Part shown: piece by piece, positions 42,489 through 52,143 of the stretch | Position numbering within the stretch: the first letter of the stretch is position 1 | Layout: each line of letters begins with the position of its first letter | Source of the DNA: JAUVKA01 sp964465145 | GTDB taxonomy: Bacteria; Bacteroidota; Bacteroidia; Bacteroidales; UBA12481 | DNA length: 54,625 bases | Direction of reading: 5' to 3' | Assembly: GCA_964465145.1 (NCBI GenBank) | Contig: CAYXJR010000018.1 | Coordinates: 1-54,625 of the forward strand | Program-made: the position numbers and the translations under genes | Notes under the pieces: generated by a model | What the model was told of the DNA's origin: nothing | Seen by the model: only the letters and a program-made list of their open reading frames with translations | The model's database searches: none

Positions 42489-43736
42489 ATGTTATATTAT
42501 TTGTTCAGTTGGTTCAATGATTTAGATCTACCGGGTGCTGGTATGTTTGAATACATCTCCTTTCGCTCAGCTTTATCCATTATCACAGCATTAATAATTT
42601 CCACCGTGGCTGGAAGGCGAATGATCAAATACCTGCAACACAAGCAGGTGGGTGAATCAGTCAGGGACCTGGGTTTGAGCGGACAAATGCAAAAAGAAGG
42701 TACTCCAACAATGGGGGGTATTATTATTTTGATCTCCATCCTTATCCCGACCCTGCTATTTTCTAAACTAAATAATATTTATGTGATTTTGATGCTCATC
42801 ACTACTGTCTGGATGGGCATTATTGGATTCATAGATGATTACATCAAAGTATTTAGAAAAAACAAAGCCGGCCTGGCCGGGAAATTTAAAATTTTTGGAC
42901 AGGTCATCCTGGGATTGATTATTGGACTCGTTATGTTTTTTCACCCAGATATTGTAATCGGGGAAAAACATAATGTATCTGACGGGGTAGCTATTATTAT
43001 GCCAGCAGATCAGCCTGTTGCTGATAACCCAGAGGTCAAAGAGTACACGGAAATGAAGGCGACCACCTCTACCATACCCTTTGTTAAAAATAATGAATTT
43101 GATTATTCCTGGATATTAGGTTGGCTGGGCGGTCGTGTTCAGCTCTGGACATTACTGATTTTCATTGCATTGGTAATTTTCATTATTACCGCGGTGAGTA
43201 ATGGCGCGAATATATCCGATGGTTTGGATGGCCTGGCTACAGGCAGCTCAGCCATTATGGGCGTAACCTTGGGAATACTCGCTTATGTATCTGGTCACTT
43301 CAATATAGCGGATTATCTCAATATAATGTACATACCAAATGCCGGTGAATTAGTGGTGTTCATTGCTGCTTTTATCGGAGCTACGGTAGGTTTCCTATGG
43401 TTTAATTCGTTTCCGGCTCAGGTCTTTATGGGTGATACAGGAAGTCTAACAATAGGTGGAATTATAGCCGTTTTTGCAGTGTTAATTCGGAAGGAGATGC
43501 TTATTCCTATCCTGTGCGGAATTTTCCTGGTTGAAAATGTTTCGGTAGTACTGCAGGTGATGTGGTTTAAGTATACACGGAAGAGAAGTGGTGTAGGGAA
43601 ACGAATATTTCTAATGGCCCCCCTGCATCATCATTTTCAGAAACAAGGGTACCCGGAACCCAAAATCGTTACCAGGTTCTGGATTGTTGGGATTATTCTG
43701 GCAGTAATAACAATTGTAACGCTGAAGATCAGATAA
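42489..43736 (+). CDS. mraY: Phospho-N-acetylmuramoyl-pentapeptide-transferase
   Basis: Membrane enzyme that transfers phospho-MurNAc-pentapeptide to undecaprenyl phosphate to form lipid I. The 415 residues have about ten transmembrane helices and the family blocks GTPTMGGIIIL, GFIDDYIKV, NISDGLDGLATG, FMGDTGSL and PLHHHFQKQGYPE. Length exceeds the Escherichia coli enzyme (360) owing to a periplasmic loop of about 60 residues around 155-205, as in other Bacteroidota. Confidence 0.97.
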   Translation: MLYYLFSWFNDLDLPGAGMFEYISFRSALSIITALIISTVAGRRMIKYLQHKQVGESVRDLGLSGQMQKEGTPTMGGIIILISILIPTLLFSKLNNIYVILMLITTVWMGIIGFIDDYIKVFRKNKAGLAGKFKIFGQVILGLIIGLVMFFHPDIVIGEKHNVSDGVAIIMPADQPVADNPEVKEYTEMKATTSTIPFVKNNEFDYSWILGWLGGRVQLWTLLIFIALVIFIITAVSNGANISDGLDGLATGSSAIMGVTLGILAYVSGHFNIADYLNIMYIPNAGELVVFIAAFIGATVGFLWFNSFPAQVFMGDTGSLTIGGIIAVFAVLIRKEMLIPILCGIFLVENVSVVLQVMWFKYTRKRSGVGKRIFLMAPLHHHFQKQGYPEPKIVTRFWIVGIILAVITIVTLKIR

Positions 43737-43738
43737 AC

Positions 43739-45076
43739 ATGACCCAAAAGATAGTCATATTAGGAGCGGGTGAAAGTGGAGTAGGGGCAGCTGTGCTTGC
43801 CAGGAAAAATGGCTATGAAGTATTCGTATCGGATAGTGGAACAATTAAGCCGGAATACAAAAGAGCTCTTTCAGAATACGGTCTGAAATGGGAGGAAAGC
43901 AGTCATTCTGAAAGCTTGATGGTTGGGGCCGATTTGGTGGTAAAAAGTCCTGGAATACCTGATACTGCTCCTATTATTGTAAAGATGAGTGAATCAGGAA
44001 TACCAATAATTTCTGAAATCGAGTTTGCTGGAAGATATACCAATGCACTTAAAATTTGTGTTACCGGGAGTAATGGAAAAACAACCACTTCCATGCTTAT
44101 CTGGCACATTCTCAATAATGCTGGTTTAAATGTGGGACTTGCAGGAAATGTAGGACGAAGTTTTGCATGGATGGTGGCGGAGGAAAATTTCGACCATTAT
44201 GTGATTGAAATCAGTAGTTTCCAGCTTGATGGCATGTTTGACTTCAGGGCTGATATTGCAATACTGATGAATATTACACCAGATCATCTCGACAGGTATC
44301 ATTATGATTTTAACCAATACAAAAAATCAAAGTTTAGGATTCTTCAAAACATGAGACCAGTCGATCATTTTATCTATTGTGCAGATGACGAGGTGATTAG
44401 AACGGAATTAAAAAATTCAAATCCATTAATAAATATGTACCCATTCGGGTATGCCGGGCCTTATCCGCAAGGAGCCTGGGTTGAACAAGAAGAAATCAGA
44501 GTATTAATAAATAATAACACAATAAGTATGTCATTATTTGATCTATCCATGCAGGGCAAACACAATGCCTATAACTCCATGGCAGCTGGTATTGCATCCC
44601 GGGTTTTAGATATCCGCAAGGAAACTATCAGGGAAAGTCTGGCTGATTTTCAGGGAGTGGAGCATCGTCTCGAACCTGTAATTCAAGTCCATGGCATTGA
44701 GTTTCTCAATGATTCCAAGGCCACGAATGTAAATTCAACCTGGTATGCCCTCGAAACCATGAAAGATGAGGTTGTCTGGATAGCGGGGGGGGTTGATAAA
44801 GGCAATGATTATTCTATGCTTTTGCCCCTTGTTCGGAAAAAGGTTTCCGCAATAGTTTGTCTTGGCAAGGATAATAGCAAGATCCATGATGCCTTTGATG
44901 ATATAGTGGATACAATCGTGGATGCTGAAGATATGAGTGAGGCAGTGAGAATGGCCTATTACCTTTCGAAAAAAGGCACCCAGGTGCTGCTATCACCAGC
45001 TTGTGCAAGTTTCGACCTGTTTGAAAACTATGAAGACAGGGGGCGTCAGTTCAAGGATTGTGTACGACAATTATAA
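43739..45076 (+). CDS. murD: UDP-MurNAc-L-alanine:D-glutamate ligase
   Basis: Second peptide ligase of precursor synthesis. The 445 residues show an N-terminal GAGESGVGAAVLAR, the ATP loop TGSNGKTTTSML, the ligase core ILMNITPDHLDRY, and FLNDSKATNVNST. Begins 2 nt after mraY. Length is normal; no anomaly seen. Confidence 0.96.
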   Translation: MTQKIVILGAGESGVGAAVLARKNGYEVFVSDSGTIKPEYKRALSEYGLKWEESSHSESLMVGADLVVKSPGIPDTAPIIVKMSESGIPIISEIEFAGRYTNALKICVTGSNGKTTTSMLIWHILNNAGLNVGLAGNVGRSFAWMVAEENFDHYVIEISSFQLDGMFDFRADIAILMNITPDHLDRYHYDFNQYKKSKFRILQNMRPVDHFIYCADDEVIRTELKNSNPLINMYPFGYAGPYPQGAWVEQEEIRVLINNNTISMSLFDLSMQGKHNAYNSMAAGIASRVLDIRKETIRESLADFQGVEHRLEPVIQVHGIEFLNDSKATNVNSTWYALETMKDEVVWIAGGVDKGNDYSMLLPLVRKKVSAIVCLGKDNSKIHDAFDDIVDTIVDAEDMSEAVRMAYYLSKKGTQVLLSPACASFDLFENYEDRGRQFKDCVRQL

Positions 45077-45116
45077 AAGCCTGAAAAATTAGAAGACAGA
45101 GGAAATAGAACTCTTG

Positions 45117-46259
45117 ATGAAAAGCATACTGAAACTATTTGGCGGTGATAAGGTGATATGGATTCTGATCGTGATCCTCACGGTTTATTCTGTGCTGGCT
45201 GTTTCCAGTTCAATTGTTTCTTTAGCTGATGCAGGGAACCGTTCGATTGCTATGCACATAATCCGGCATTCTACGTTCCTGCTGGTAGGATGGTGCATTA
45301 TCTATGTCACTCATCTTATTCCATACAAATATTACAGCATTTTGGCCCAGCTTCTAGTTCTGGTTGCTGTTTTTCTATTGGGATTTACTCTTTTTAAGGG
45401 CAAAGTTCTAAATCAAGCTTCAAGGTGGCTGGATATTGGGTATGGATTAACTTTCCAGACCTCAGACTTTGCTAAGATTGCTATCATAATATTTGTTTCC
45501 AGGTATCTAAGCCGAAACCAATCAGATATTCACAACTTTAAAAAAGGATTTTTACCAATTCTTTTCTGGATTATTTTGGTGTGTGGACTGATTTTTCCTG
45601 CTAACCTGTCCACCGCTGGTATTCTATTTATGGTATGCGTAATTCTTCTTTTTATCGGCAGGGTTCGGGTTTTATATCTGGCAGGCCTTCTAGCAGCTGG
45701 CCTCGTTATGGGCCTGATAGTCTTTCAGATTGCAAAAAACTCAGTTGAAAAAGGAAGGGCTCCAACCTGGGCCGATCGAATAGAGAATTACAGAAACCCT
45801 GGACAAGGGGATACTTTCCAATCAGACAGGGCAAAGATAGCTATTGCCAATGGTGGACTTCTGGGAAGATTCACCGGACATAGTACTCAGAAACACAGTT
45901 TGCCGCAGGCTTATTCGGATTTTATTTTTGCCATTATTATTGAAGAATATGGTTTCCTCTTTGGTGCCTTGCCTCTACTATTTATATATCTGATTCTGCT
46001 GTTTAGGGCAGGTGTTATTGTAAAAAAATGCGATCGAACATTTCCTGCATTCCTGGCCATTGGATTGACCATTGGCCTGGTATCGCAGGCATTGGTGAAT
46101 ATGGGTGTGGCCGTTGGCTTATTACCAGTTACAGGCCAACCCCTGCCGTGGATTAGCAGGGGTGGAACATCAATCCTATTTACTTCCCTGGCTTTTGGTA
46201 TAATTCTCGGCGTTAGTCGTAGTCTTGAAGAGAAAAATGAGGAAACGGTAAATGTATAA
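45117..46259 (+). CDS. ftsW: Peptidoglycan glycosyltransferase FtsW
   Basis: Septal peptidoglycan polymerase of the SEDS family, partner of FtsI. About 380 residues and ten transmembrane helices. Family blocks are QASRWLDIGYGLTFQTSDFAK near the start of the core and PVTGQPLPWISRGGTS near the end. ATG 45117 was chosen; a TTG directly before it adds one residue. Stop overlaps the murG ATG by 8 nt. Confidence 0.95.
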   Translation: MKSILKLFGGDKVIWILIVILTVYSVLAVSSSIVSLADAGNRSIAMHIIRHSTFLLVGWCIIYVTHLIPYKYYSILAQLLVLVAVFLLGFTLFKGKVLNQASRWLDIGYGLTFQTSDFAKIAIIIFVSRYLSRNQSDIHNFKKGFLPILFWIILVCGLIFPANLSTAGILFMVCVILLFIGRVRVLYLAGLLAAGLVMGLIVFQIAKNSVEKGRAPTWADRIENYRNPGQGDTFQSDRAKIAIANGGLLGRFTGHSTQKHSLPQAYSDFIFAIIIEEYGFLFGALPLLFIYLILLFRAGVIVKKCDRTFPAFLAIGLTIGLVSQALVNMGVAVGLLPVTGQPLPWISRGGTSILFTSLAFGIILGVSRSLEEKNEETVNV

Positions 46260-47394
46260 GGAACGGATCATATTATCTGGAGGAGGAACGGGGGGACATA
46301 TCTTTCCTGCAATTTCTATTGCACTAAAACTCCAGAATATGCTGCCAAATGCTGAGTTCCTTTTTGTTGGGGCCAAGGGAAAAATGGAAATGGATAAAGT
46401 GCCCCAAGCGGGATTCCCAATCATTGGCTTGCCTGTGAGTGCTTTTCATCGGCGCCTGACTATAAAAAACCTGTCCTTCATTTTTAAATTAGCTGCCAGT
46501 CTTATTAAAGCTAGAAAAATACTTAAAGAATTTCAACCCAACCTGGTTATCGGGACAGGTGGATTTGCTTGTGGCCCAATTGTTAAGGCAGCATCCAGAA
46601 AAGGGATACCATGCATGCTCCAGGAGCAAAATGCCTTTCCAGGAGTTACTAATCGTATACTTGGGAAAAGAGTGAACACCATATGTGTGGCTCATGAAGG
46701 CCTTATGAAATACTTCCCTGAAGAAAAAATTGTCCTGACAGGCAATCCGGTAAGGCAGGATCTTACTGAGAAAAAAAGTACGAGGGAAGAAGCTCTACAG
46801 TATTTTGGTTTACAAGGGGATCATACAATTGTATTTGTGTTTGGAGGGAGCCTTGGAGCCAAAACGCTAAATCAAGCGGTGGCTGAACATCTCAGAAAAC
46901 TGTCTGCTGAGAAAATTAGCCTGATTTGGCAGACCGGCAGTGATTTTTATGCCCGTGCTAATGACATTATTGTTCAGGCAAATGCAGGTGAATGCAGGGC
47001 ATATGAATTTATTTCCCGTATGGATTTAGCCTACCAATTGGCCGATGTTATCATTTCAAGAGCAGGTGCTATTTCGATATCTGAGTTGTGCCTGGTAGGG
47101 AAACCGGTGATACTGGTTCCCTATCCCCATGCAGCCGGAGACCATCAGTTAAAGAATGCTCAAGCCTTGCTCGATCAGGGGGCTGCCCACATGGTAGAAG
47201 ATAAAAATGCTGATAAGGAGTTGATTCAAAAACTATTAGATCTGCTGAAAAACAAGCAGCAAATGGCAGAAATGGCCAGAAATATATCCAAACTCGGCAA
47301 ACCTGATGCAACATTAAAAATTGCTGAAGAAGCAATAAAACTATTAAATACAGGACGTGATAGGCCGGTAGATGTAAATGAAATTGAACATTAA
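46252..47394 (+). CDS. murG: UDP-GlcNAc:lipid I N-acetylglucosaminyltransferase
   Basis: Peripheral membrane glycosyltransferase forming lipid II. The 380 residues contain SGGGTGGHIFPAI at the start, GTGGFACGPIVKAA, FVFGGSLGAKTLN, and the UDP-binding EFISRMDLAYQLADVIISRAGA. Overlaps ftsW by 8 nt. No anomaly. Confidence 0.96.
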   Translation: MYKERIILSGGGTGGHIFPAISIALKLQNMLPNAEFLFVGAKGKMEMDKVPQAGFPIIGLPVSAFHRRLTIKNLSFIFKLAASLIKARKILKEFQPNLVIGTGGFACGPIVKAASRKGIPCMLQEQNAFPGVTNRILGKRVNTICVAHEGLMKYFPEEKIVLTGNPVRQDLTEKKSTREEALQYFGLQGDHTIVFVFGGSLGAKTLNQAVAEHLRKLSAEKISLIWQTGSDFYARANDIIVQANAGECRAYEFISRMDLAYQLADVIISRAGAISISELCLVGKPVILVPYPHAAGDHQLKNAQALLDQGAAHMVEDKNADKELIQKLLDLLKNKQQMAEMARNISKLGKPDATLKIAEEAIKLLNTGRDRPVDVNEIEH

Positions 47395-47406
47395 TAACTT
47401 AAATAG

Positions 47407-48798
47407 TTGAATCTGTCCAACATAAATAGGGTATATTTTATTGGAATCGGCGGCATTGGGATGAGTGCCCTGGCCCGGTATTTTTATATCCTGGGAAAGG
47501 AAGTGGGAGGATATGACCGGTGCAGTACCACCCTTACTGAAATTTTGAAGGATCAGGGAATTGAGATTAATTTTTCTGATGACATAACATCTATTCCATT
47601 GAGGTTCAGAGATCAGTCTCACAGGGGAGATACAATAATCATATTTACTCCAGCCATACCTGCTGATGCCATTCAGTTAAAGTATTTCCTGGATAATGGA
47701 TACCAGGTGTATAAGCGATCACAGGTTCTTGGAGAAATATCCAGCCAATATAAAACCATTGCTATTGGGGGTTCTCATGGTAAAACAACCATTTCAGCCA
47801 TGGTAACTGAAATATTCAGGCGAAGTAGTCTGGGTTGCTCGGCTTTTCTTGGTGGTATAAGCAAAAATTTCGAATCTAATTTGTTTTATACTCCGGATAG
47901 CGAGTGGGCGGTGATTGAGGCTGATGAATTCGACCGGTCTTTCTTGTCCCTTCATCCTCATATGGCACTGGTTACCAGCATAGACTCCGACCATCTTGAT
48001 ATTTATGGGGATAGGGATCACCTTAGGCAGAGTTTTGGGGCATTTCTGGATAGGCTTGATAAAAATGGGGTTGTTGTGTTAAAGGAGGGATTGAATTCTA
48101 TTATACCCGCCTCAAAAAAACTTGAAGTTAAATATTACGGTTTGGATTCAGGCAGGGACTATTTTGCAACCAATATTCGGCAGGATGGACTGTATTATCA
48201 TTTTGATCTTATGACCCCTGGTGGATTAATTAAGGATTTTGAAACTGCTGTTCCAGGTTGGATTAATATAGAGAATGCAGTTGGTGCTGCTGCCATAAGC
48301 GTGGAAGCTGGCCTTTCTGAACAATTGATACGAGAGGGAATAGCTGGGTTTCAGGGTATCCAGCGCAGGTTTGATGTAAGAATTTTAGGCACAAAAGTGG
48401 TGTATATAGATGATTATGCCCACCATCCAATTGAGATCAAATTATTCCTGAAGTCAGTCAAAATGCTTTTTCCAGGGAAAAAATTAACCGGAATATTTCA
48501 ACCGCACCTATTCTCCAGGACACAGGATTTTGCGATTGATTTTGGTCATGAACTTAGCGTTCTAAGCGAATTAATCCTACTGGATATTTATCCGGCCAGG
48601 GAGAAGCCAATACTTGGCGTGTCCTCACAATTGATTTTGGATGCGACTGAAATTGATAAGAAATGTTTAATCTCTAAACAAGACTTAATACCAAGCCTGG
48701 GGGAAAGAAATCTTGAAGTAGTACTGACTATGGGTGCTGGCGATATTGATCAGCTTGTCGCCCCAATTGAAAATTATCTATTTGATTATGCTTCGTAG
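47407..48798 (+). CDS. murC: UDP-MurNAc:L-alanine ligase
   Basis: First peptide ligase of precursor synthesis. The 463 residues begin with VYFIGIGGIGMSALARYF, have the ATP loop AIGGSHGKTTIS, and include IDDYAHHPIEIK. The start is TTG 47407, 13 nt after murG, since no ATG is available before the Rossmann strand. Overlaps ftsQ by 11 nt. Confidence 0.95.
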   Translation: MNLSNINRVYFIGIGGIGMSALARYFYILGKEVGGYDRCSTTLTEILKDQGIEINFSDDITSIPLRFRDQSHRGDTIIIFTPAIPADAIQLKYFLDNGYQVYKRSQVLGEISSQYKTIAIGGSHGKTTISAMVTEIFRRSSLGCSAFLGGISKNFESNLFYTPDSEWAVIEADEFDRSFLSLHPHMALVTSIDSDHLDIYGDRDHLRQSFGAFLDRLDKNGVVVLKEGLNSIIPASKKLEVKYYGLDSGRDYFATNIRQDGLYYHFDLMTPGGLIKDFETAVPGWINIENAVGAAAISVEAGLSEQLIREGIAGFQGIQRRFDVRILGTKVVYIDDYAHHPIEIKLFLKSVKMLFPGKKLTGIFQPHLFSRTQDFAIDFGHELSVLSELILLDIYPAREKPILGVSSQLILDATEIDKKCLISKQDLIPSLGERNLEVVLTMGAGDIDQLVAPIENYLFDYAS

Positions 48799-49537
48799 AG
48801 TGATACATATAATAATCTGGTTGTGTGTTTTTACATACCTGGTGATTGCATTAACCTTTACTGAGCGTATGGAAGACACACAAATGGTTGGATATATTGG
48901 TGTTGACTTGATGGATAGTACAGAGTTCCAGTTTGTTGATCGCGAAGATGTGATCAGGGTTCTACAACTTAGAGGTTTTAAAATTAGCGGGATGCCATTG
49001 GATTCAATAGACCGTTCAGGGGTGAGAGAGGCTGTTTATGACATACCCGAAGTTAAAGATGTTAATGTCTTTTATACGCCTGATGGTGAGTTGCATATAA
49101 GTATATGGCAGCGAAAACCAGTTGTAAGGATAAAATCAGGAAGACTTGATTATTACCTCGATGAGGATAATTTACCCCTTCCATTTTCGCCACGGTTTAC
49201 TCCCAAAGTGCTTATTATAACTGGATCAGATGATGTCACTCTGGCTCAGGAAAAACTTTTTAACCTTGCGGTATTTATTCGACAGGATCCTTTTTTTAAC
49301 GCTTTGGTCCAGGAAATACATATTAACAAGGAGGAGCAATTGGAGATCATTCCAAGAGTGGGTGAACAAAGAATATTTATGGGAGGTCCGGAGAATTATG
49401 AATGGAAGCTGACAAAATTGATGGCTTTCTACAAAAAGGCCCTTCCCAATCTGGGATGGAACAAATACAGCAGTATTGATTTGCGCTTTGGAGACCAGGT
49501 GGTTTGTAAAAAAATTGAATACAGTAGCTTAAAATAA
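48788..49537 (+). CDS. ftsQ: Cell division protein FtsQ
   Basis: About 249 residues: short cytoplasmic start, one transmembrane helix at about 5-24 (IHIIIWLCVFTYLVIALTF), and a periplasmic POTRA-like and beta domain (FVDREDVIRVLQL then LHISIWQRKPVVRI). It links early and late divisome components. Sequence conservation is low, and the call relies on topology, POTRA pattern and position between murC and ftsA. ATG 48788 lies in the murC tail. Confidence 0.88.
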   Translation: MLRRVIHIIIWLCVFTYLVIALTFTERMEDTQMVGYIGVDLMDSTEFQFVDREDVIRVLQLRGFKISGMPLDSIDRSGVREAVYDIPEVKDVNVFYTPDGELHISIWQRKPVVRIKSGRLDYYLDEDNLPLPFSPRFTPKVLIITGSDDVTLAQEKLFNLAVFIRQDPFFNALVQEIHINKEEQLEIIPRVGEQRIFMGGPENYEWKLTKLMAFYKKALPNLGWNKYSSIDLRFGDQVVCKKIEYSSLK

Positions 49538-49549
49538 AGATAATCCAAT

Positions 49550-50815
49550 ATGAGTAAAAAGGAACAAATCATTTCCGCGATTGACATTGGCACAACCAAG
49601 ATTGTCGCTATTATCGCAAGAAAAGATGAATCAGGCAAATATGATGTTCTGGGACTTGGTAAGGCTCTTTCCAATGGAGTTAAAAGGGGTGTGGTCATCC
49701 ATATTGAGGATACGGTGGCTGCTATTGAAGCAGCAAAAAAGGAAGCAGAGGAACTTGCAGGTTATAGGATGCATGAGGTCTATGTGGGAATCGCAGGACA
49801 GCATATTAAAAGCATGAAGAACCGCAATCATAAATATATTGATGGTGAGGAGATTACGCAGGAAGATGTGGACTACCTTTATGAGCAGATGCTGCGAACA
49901 CCCATTGATCCTGGTGATGAGATTCTTCATGTTATACCCCAGAGTTATATAGTCGACAAGGAGGAAGATGTTGCAAGGCCTGTAGGTATATCAGGCCGGG
50001 TACTCGAAGGTAATTTCCATCTGGTAATAGGGCAGGTTGCATCGGCAAAAAATATTACTAAATGCATAGAAAGAGTAGGCCTGAAAGTTAAGAGATTAAT
50101 TCTCGAACCATTGGCCTCCTCTACTGCTGTGCTATCCCCAGATGAGAAGGAGGCTGGAGTGGCCCTGGTAGATATTGGCGGCGGCACAACCGATTTAGCC
50201 GTTTTTTATAATAATGTTGTAAGTCATACAGCTGTAATTCCATTCGGGGGAAATGTTATTACTAACGATATAAAAGAAGGTTGCTCAATTCTCTTAAGGC
50301 ATGCCGAAGCCCTGAAGATACAATTTGGATCTGCAATGGGTGATACGGCAGCTGGAGATAAGTTGGTGACAATACCCGGGATAAGCGGACGGGAGTCAAA
50401 AGAAATTTCTTTCAAGAGCCTGGCTTATATTATACAAGCCAGGATGGAAGAGATTATCGACGCCATTATGTTTGAAATTGAGAATTCCGGTTGTCAGGAA
50501 AAGCTCAGTGCGGGTTTGGTGATAACCGGAGGCGGATCCTTGCTGAAAGATTTGCCTCAACTTATGAGGTTCAAAACCGGATTTGACATTCGGATTGGTT
50601 ATCCAAACCAATATCTTGTCCCAGGCGTGTCGAAGAAAATTAACCAACCGATGTTTGCAACCAGTATTGGTCTGGCAATAGAAGGTGAACCTATGGGTAT
50701 GTTTTCATCAACGAATATCTTTCCAATAAGGACAAAAATACCTGTTCCGGGAATAAAGGATAAAGTAAAAGAAGGCTGGAGTAAGTTTTTTAGCGACGAC
50801 AGTAATAGCTTTTAA
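49550..50815 (+). CDS. ftsA: Cell division protein FtsA
   Basis: Actin-like ATPase that tethers FtsZ to the membrane. The 421 residues have AIDIGTTKIVAII (residues 10-22), a 1C domain, GVALVDIGGGTTDLAVF and the C-terminal ATP-site block GLVITGGGSLLKDL. The tail KVKEGWSKFFSDD (from about 405) fits the amphipathic membrane-targeting helix. It starts 12 nt after ftsQ and 17 nt before the first ftsZ. Length is typical. Confidence 0.96.
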   Translation: MSKKEQIISAIDIGTTKIVAIIARKDESGKYDVLGLGKALSNGVKRGVVIHIEDTVAAIEAAKKEAEELAGYRMHEVYVGIAGQHIKSMKNRNHKYIDGEEITQEDVDYLYEQMLRTPIDPGDEILHVIPQSYIVDKEEDVARPVGISGRVLEGNFHLVIGQVASAKNITKCIERVGLKVKRLILEPLASSTAVLSPDEKEAGVALVDIGGGTTDLAVFYNNVVSHTAVIPFGGNVITNDIKEGCSILLRHAEALKIQFGSAMGDTAAGDKLVTIPGISGRESKEISFKSLAYIIQARMEEIIDAIMFEIENSGCQEKLSAGLVITGGGSLLKDLPQLMRFKTGFDIRIGYPNQYLVPGVSKKINQPMFATSIGLAIEGEPMGMFSSTNIFPIRTKIPVPGIKDKVKEGWSKFFSDDSNSF

Positions 50816-50832
50816 TCTTTAAAAATGAGATT

Positions 50833-52113
50833 ATGACTGAGGAAATAATTCAATTAGACAGCATTCAGGAAGAGGAATCCATCATTAAGGTGATTGGTGT
50901 TGGAGGTGGAGGAAGTAATGCAGTAAATCACATGTACAACCAGGGTATCAAAGGGGTAAACTTTTTGGTCTGCAATACCGACGGGCAAGCCTTACAGAAC
51001 AGTCCTGTCCCGTTAAAAGTGCAGTTAGGACAGCTCTTAACAAATGGTCGGGGAGCAGGTAATGAGCCCCAAAAAGGGGAGCAATCTGCCATGGAAAATC
51101 TGGATGATATCCGCCTTCTAATGGAATCAAATACTAAGATGGTCTTCCTGACAGCTGGTATGGGGGGAGGTACAGGAACTGGTGCTGTACCTGTTATTGC
51201 AAAACTGGCCCAGGATCTTAATATTCTTACTGTGGCTATCGTAACCCTGCCTTTCTCATTTGAAGGGGAAAAGCGTTGGAACCAGGCCATAGAAGGGATA
51301 CGAAAATTAAAAGACCACTCTGATGCCTTATTGATTATACATAATGACCGCTTGCGGGAAATATATGGAGACCAAAAACTTTCTGTAGCCTTCGCCAATG
51401 CAGACAATGTACTAGCCATGGCGGCAAAGGGAATTGCCGAAATTATTACGGTGCATGGGTATGTAAACGTTGATTTTTCGGATGTGGAAACAGTTATGAG
51501 GGGAAGTGGTGTGGCTATAATGGGTTCGGGCGTTGCTTCCGGAGAAGACAGGGCCCAGGAAGCCATTAAAAAAGCTTTAATTTCTCCTCTTTTGAACAAC
51601 AATAACCTGAAAGGAGCGCGGAATATTCTGCTCAATATTACTTCAGGGAAGCAAGAAGTTTTGATGGATGAAGTTACCGAAATCATGGAGTTTATTCAGA
51701 GGGGGACCGGTATTCAAACAGATATTATTTGGGGCAATGGTTATGATGAATCCCTGGATGATTCCCTGAGTGTAACCATAGTGGCTACAGGACTGAACTC
51801 CGAAGTGGGGATAGGGGAATTGATCCCTGATTTGCAGCCCAAAACTTTTCAACTGAAATCAGAAAATGATTTGGAATCGTTCGTATATAATGAGCTGGTG
51901 GACGAAATTCCACGGGAAAGTATACCATTTGAGGTTAACGGAGAGGAACATGTTGAGGATACTAACCGGTATAGTCTGGATGAGGATATAGATAAGCCAG
52001 GTGAACATGCCTCTTCTTATCCAACGAAAAAAAGAAAAAGAAGGAATGAAAAAAAAGGTTGGGTTCAAAGTACCCTGAGCGGATTTTTTGATGACAAAGC
52101 AGGAAATCATTAA
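50833..52113 (+). CDS. ftsZ: Cell division protein FtsZ, first copy with unusual tail
   Basis: 426-residue tubulin-like GTPase. GGGTGTG is at 111-117, and the T7 loop VNVDFSDV holds Asp214 and Asp217, so GTP hydrolysis should be intact. It aligns without gaps to the second FtsZ through at least residue 220. The C-terminus differs: a disordered acidic stretch, then KKRKRRNEKKGWVQSTLSGF from 399. The usual IPAF-type tail peptide is not visible. The last part resembles the FtsA tail. It could be a second ring-forming FtsZ, a regulator of the other, or a membrane-binding variant. Confidence 0.93.
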   Translation: MTEEIIQLDSIQEEESIIKVIGVGGGGSNAVNHMYNQGIKGVNFLVCNTDGQALQNSPVPLKVQLGQLLTNGRGAGNEPQKGEQSAMENLDDIRLLMESNTKMVFLTAGMGGGTGTGAVPVIAKLAQDLNILTVAIVTLPFSFEGEKRWNQAIEGIRKLKDHSDALLIIHNDRLREIYGDQKLSVAFANADNVLAMAAKGIAEIITVHGYVNVDFSDVETVMRGSGVAIMGSGVASGEDRAQEAIKKALISPLLNNNNLKGARNILLNITSGKQEVLMDEVTEIMEFIQRGTGIQTDIIWGNGYDESLDDSLSVTIVATGLNSEVGIGELIPDLQPKTFQLKSENDLESFVYNELVDEIPRESIPFEVNGEEHVEDTNRYSLDEDIDKPGEHASSYPTKKRKRRNEKKGWVQSTLSGFFDDKAGNH

Positions 52114-52143
52114 AATCAGAATATTGAAAATCTAAGGACGAAA

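Noticed and set aside
50928..51686. Long antisense open frame inside the first ftsZ
   Set aside because: It is a shadow of a strongly conserved gene, with no start signal and low-complexity Ser/Pro/Phe composition.
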